Below, piece after piece: positions 22,698-25,596 of a stretch of 25,596 bases of DNA. Source of the DNA: an uncultured Flavobacteriales bacterium. Its GTDB lineage: Bacteria > Bacteroidota > Bacteroidia > Flavobacteriales > Weeksellaceae. A program made the position numbers and the translations under genes. Under the pieces are notes generated by a model, which worked only from the letters and a program-made list of their open reading frames with translations, did no database searches and had not been told where the DNA came from. Position 1 is the stretch's first letter; every line of letters begins with the position of its first letter. Where the stretch lies: contig CALFIE010000016.1 in the NCBI GenBank assembly GCA_937876095.1, positions 1 through 25,596 on the forward strand, read 5' to 3'.

Positions 22698-25298
22698 ATG
22701 ACTTCACAACAGATACGCCAACAATTTTTAGATTATTTTAAAAGTAAAGAACATCTTATCGTTCCTTCTGCACCAATTGTCCTAAAAGACGATCCTACTC
22801 TGATGTTTTCCAACTCGGGAATGACGCAGTTTAAGGATTATTTCTTAGGTTACAAAACGCCAAAAGCACCAAGAATTGCAGACACGCAAAAATGTTTGCG
22901 CGTTTCTGGTAAACACAACGATTTAGACGATGTTGGTCGAGATACCTATCATCACACAATGTTCGAAATGCTTGGAAATTGGAGTTTTGGTGATTATTTC
23001 AAAAAAGAAGCCATCGATTTTGCTTGGGAATTGTTGACGGAAGTCTATAAAATCCCGAAAGAAAATTTGTACGTTACGATTTTTGAAGGCGACGAAAAAG
23101 AACAACTGGAACGAGACCAAGATGCTTACAATTTTTGGAAATCTCACATTTCCGAAGACCGAATTATCAACGGGAACAAGAAAGATAATTTTTGGGAAAT
23201 GGGCGAATCTGGACCTTGTGGTCCGTGTTCGGAAATTCACGTAGATTTGCGTACCGACGAAGAAAAAGCCCAAGTTTCCGGACTCGATTTGGTGAATAAT
23301 GACCATCCTCAAGTCGTAGAAATTTGGAATTTGGTTTTTATGCAATTCAACAGAAAAGCAGATGGCTCGCTGGAAAATTTGCCTGCAAAACACATAGATA
23401 CAGGAATGGGATTTGAGCGTTTGTGTATGGCTCTTCAACATAAAAAATCCAATTACGATACTGATGTTTTCACGCCTTTGATTGCTAAAGTAGAAGAACT
23501 TTCGGGCAAAAAATACACCGGAATTCTTGAAAACGAAAAAGATATCGCGATTCGTGTAGTTGTAGATCATATAAGAGCCGTTGCTTTTGCGATTGCAGAC
23601 GGACAATTGCCTTCAAACGGAGGTGCAGGTTATGTAATTCGTAGAATTTTGCGACGCGCAATTTCGTATGCGTACCGATTTTTGGATATGAAAGAACCTT
23701 TCCTTTTTGAATTGGTTTCGGTGTTGAAAAATCAAATGGGCGCATTCTTCCCTGAAATCGTGAAACAAGAAAAATTGGTAACCGAAGTTATAAAAGAAGA
23801 GGAACATTCGTTCTTGAGAACAATTGAACACGGTTTGAAACGCATCGATCTCATTATTTCTGAAAGCATCGCAAAAAACGAAAAAACCTTGCCCGGAATT
23901 GAAGTTTTTGAATTGTATGATACTTACGGATTTCCTGCAGATTTATCGAGGATTATTGCTGAAGAAAAAGGTTTGACTGTAGATGAAAAAGGTTTTGATG
24001 ACGAAATGGAAAAACAAAAACAGCGTTCCAAAAAATCGTCTGCTCAGAAAGTCTATGATTGGGTAATCGTTTCAGAAAAACCGGAGAATTTTGTTGGTTA
24101 CGACAAAACTGAAAACGAAGTTTACATCACAAGATACCGAAAAGTAGAAAACAAAGATGGTGAATTTTACCAAATTGTGTTAGACGAAACTCCGTTTTAT
24201 CCTGAAGGTGGTGGTCAAATCGGGGATTCTGGAATTTTGGAATCTACTTCAGTAAAATTGGAAGTTCTGGAAACCAAAAAAGAAAATAACCTCATTATTT
24301 CTTTAATTAAAAATTTGCCTCAAAATATTTCTGAAAAATTGGTAGCCAAAGTTTCTACCGACCGCATAAATACACAAGCAAATCATTCTGCAACACACTT
24401 GTTGCACGAGGCTTTGCGTGATGTTTTAGGGACACATGTAGAACAAAAAGGCTCTTTTGTAGGTCCTGATTATTTACGTTTTGATTTTTCACATTTTTCT
24501 AAAATTAATGAAGAAGAATTGGCGTTGGTAGAAGAAAAAGTGAATGCCAAAATCAAAGAAAATATCACTTTGCAGGAATTTAGAAATATCCCGATAAAAG
24601 AAGCCTTAGAAAAAGGAGCAATGGCACTTTTTGGTGAAAAATATGGTGATAATGTTCGTATGATTCAGTTTGGGACTTCACGAGAATTGTGTGGTGGAAC
24701 GCACGTGAAAAACACAGGCGAAATCGGACATTTTAAAATACAGACCGAAACTTCTTCCGCAGCTGGAATCCGAAGAATAGAAGCAATTTCTGGCGATAAA
24801 GCCAATGAATATTACCAAAATCTAGAACAACAAATGAAAGAAATTTCAACTTTGTTGAAATCTAAAGATTTGGCAAAACAAGTTCAGAAATTAATGGATG
24901 AAAATGCATTTTTAAAATCTGAAATCGAAACTTTGAAAAAAGAAAAAGCAAAAGGCGAAATCGGTGATTGGAAAAACGCTTTCGAACAAAAAGGCGAAAA
25001 ACAATTGTTGGTGAAACGCACTTCTTTGGACGCTGGTTCGGTGAAAGATTTGGTGTTTCAACTAAAAAAAGAAATCCCAAATTCTGTTATCGTCATCATT
25101 TCTGATGCCGATGAAAAACCAATGATTACAGTTGGAGTTTCTGCAGATTTAGAAACAAAATACCACGCTGGAAACATTGTGAAAGAACTCGCAAAAGAAA
25201 TTCAAGGTGGTGGTGGTGGAAATCCGGGTTTTGCAACTGCAGGTGGAAAAAACTTGGCAGGAATTGAAAACGCGGTGAAAAAAGCAATGGATTTGTAG
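22698..25298 (+). CDS. alaS: Alanine--tRNA ligase
   Basis: The product is 866 residues, close to the usual 870-880. The catalytic domain (about 1-450) begins at the conserved MTSQQIRQQFLDYFKSKEH and includes VPSAPIVLKDDPTLMFSNSGM and RDTYHHTMFEMLGNWSFGDY. The editing domain has the zinc motifs HSATHLLH (about 563) and CGGTH (about 665), which clear mischarged Ser- and Gly-tRNA. The C-terminal domain ends with GGGGGNPGFATAGGKN (about 836), typical of C-Ala/DHHA1. The ATG at 22698 was preferred over 22617 because the upstream codons come from an intergenic repeat and precede the -7 box. No strong terminator was seen directly after the stop. Confidence 0.97.
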   Translation: MTSQQIRQQFLDYFKSKEHLIVPSAPIVLKDDPTLMFSNSGMTQFKDYFLGYKTPKAPRIADTQKCLRVSGKHNDLDDVGRDTYHHTMFEMLGNWSFGDYFKKEAIDFAWELLTEVYKIPKENLYVTIFEGDEKEQLERDQDAYNFWKSHISEDRIINGNKKDNFWEMGESGPCGPCSEIHVDLRTDEEKAQVSGLDLVNNDHPQVVEIWNLVFMQFNRKADGSLENLPAKHIDTGMGFERLCMALQHKKSNYDTDVFTPLIAKVEELSGKKYTGILENEKDIAIRVVVDHIRAVAFAIADGQLPSNGGAGYVIRRILRRAISYAYRFLDMKEPFLFELVSVLKNQMGAFFPEIVKQEKLVTEVIKEEEHSFLRTIEHGLKRIDLIISESIAKNEKTLPGIEVFELYDTYGFPADLSRIIAEEKGLTVDEKGFDDEMEKQKQRSKKSSAQKVYDWVIVSEKPENFVGYDKTENEVYITRYRKVENKDGEFYQIVLDETPFYPEGGGQIGDSGILESTSVKLEVLETKKENNLIISLIKNLPQNISEKLVAKVSTDRINTQANHSATHLLHEALRDVLGTHVEQKGSFVGPDYLRFDFSHFSKINEEELALVEEKVNAKIKENITLQEFRNIPIKEALEKGAMALFGEKYGDNVRMIQFGTSRELCGGTHVKNTGEIGHFKIQTETSSAAGIRRIEAISGDKANEYYQNLEQQMKEISTLLKSKDLAKQVQKLMDENAFLKSEIETLKKEKAKGEIGDWKNAFEQKGEKQLLVKRTSLDAGSVKDLVFQLKKEIPNSVIVIISDADEKPMITVGVSADLETKYHAGNIVKELAKEIQGGGGGNPGFATAGGKNLAGIENAVKKAMDL

Positions 25299-25449
25299 TA
25301 ATTGAGTAGCGAGAAATTGAGTTTTTGAGTGAAAATTGTTTCTCTCAGATTACACAGAAATAATCAGTTAACTTTTTTCTGTATTAAATTTTTTGAAGAA
25401 CATACAATTGAGTTTATATTGGTAAAAAAAATCAAAATATTTGGACCTG

Positions 25450-25523
25450 CAAAATCAATTATTAATAAAGGTTGATTTTGGGTTCCCCTCTTTCAGAGGG
25501 GTGTCAAAATCTCTGATTTTGAC
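25450..25523. repeat. Three consecutive perfect hairpins downstream of alaS
   Basis: Hairpin 1 pairs CAAAATCAA (25450-25458) with TTGATTTTG (25472-25480). Hairpin 2 pairs CCCCTCT (25485-25491) with AGAGGGG (25495-25501). Hairpin 3 pairs GTCAAAATC (25503-25511) with GATTTTGAC (25515-25523) around TCT. GGGGTG follows. This has the look of a dispersed flavobacterial intergenic repeat. The rest of 25299-25596 shows no gene. Confidence 0.6.
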
Positions 25524-25596
25524 GGGGTGTTAAAAAGATAAAAGGCAATGTGGTAAAAAATGGTGCTTTTTTAAATGAAAAAATAGTTATAAATTT

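Noticed and set aside
22923..23606. 227-codon open frame antisense to alaS.
   Set aside because: It is a shadow of the alaS codons: low-complexity composition, no signal, no family resemblance. The same holds for the other antisense frames inside fhs, dnaJ, prfB and mntH.
25299..25440. Terminator directly after alaS (GAGAAA...TTTCTC, about 25310-25347).
   Set aside because: Only a 6-bp stem with a loop of over 20 bases and no T tail.

Overview
The window reads as chromosomal DNA from a member of the Bacteroidota, class Flavobacteriia, most likely the Chryseobacterium group (Weeksellaceae). The evidence is strongly AT-rich DNA, no Shine-Dalgarno sequences, many exact matches to the Bacteroidota -7 promoter element TAnnTTTG, exported proteins ending their signal peptides in FAQ/FGQ/YSQ, and the protein families present. 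The genus is an inference. No rRNA, tRNA, CRISPR array, prophage or transposase gene was seen.

Layout. (1) Positions 1-4071, + strand: the 3' part of a very large repeat-built surface protein, then a small exported protein that carries two copies of the module that ends the large one. (2) Positions 4164-11100, - strand, a run of genes: small exported protein, L-serine dehydratase, alpha/beta hydrolase, two YceI proteins, a glucokinase homologue with altered nucleotide-binding motifs, and formate-tetrahydrofolate ligase. Several of these have their own promoter. (3) Positions 11358-15489, + strand: an NRAMP metal transporter behind a promoter with an overlapping perfect palindrome, then grpE-dnaJ and a lipoprotein esterase. 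(4) Positions 15577-17450, - strand: DedA membrane protein and release factor 2. (5) Positions 17515-19143: a secreted thermonuclease (+) and an FAD-dependent oxidoreductase (-) whose 3' ends overlap because the oxidoreductase has no early stop. (6) Positions 19200-21214: a MITE-like imperfect palindrome, then a two-gene ABC exporter. (7) Positions 21305-22574: two tandem paralogues of an unrecognised two-TM protein, the second broken by an in-frame stop. (8) Positions 22698-25298: alaS, followed by three consecutive perfect hairpins.

Most genes are core metabolism and housekeeping: serine breakdown to pyruvate, one-carbon activation, chaperones, translation termination and tRNA charging. They look like independent transcription units rather than one system. 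I found no convincing multi-gene defence or mobile system. The points most worth a second look are the glucokinase homologue that keeps the sugar-site residues but has lost the nucleotide-site motifs; the tip module shared by the two surface genes; the unknown tandem paralogue pair; the DnaJ that has lost exactly one of its two zinc sites; the putative metal-responsive operator of the NRAMP gene; and the repeat sequence that seems to have extended the oxidoreductase reading frame.
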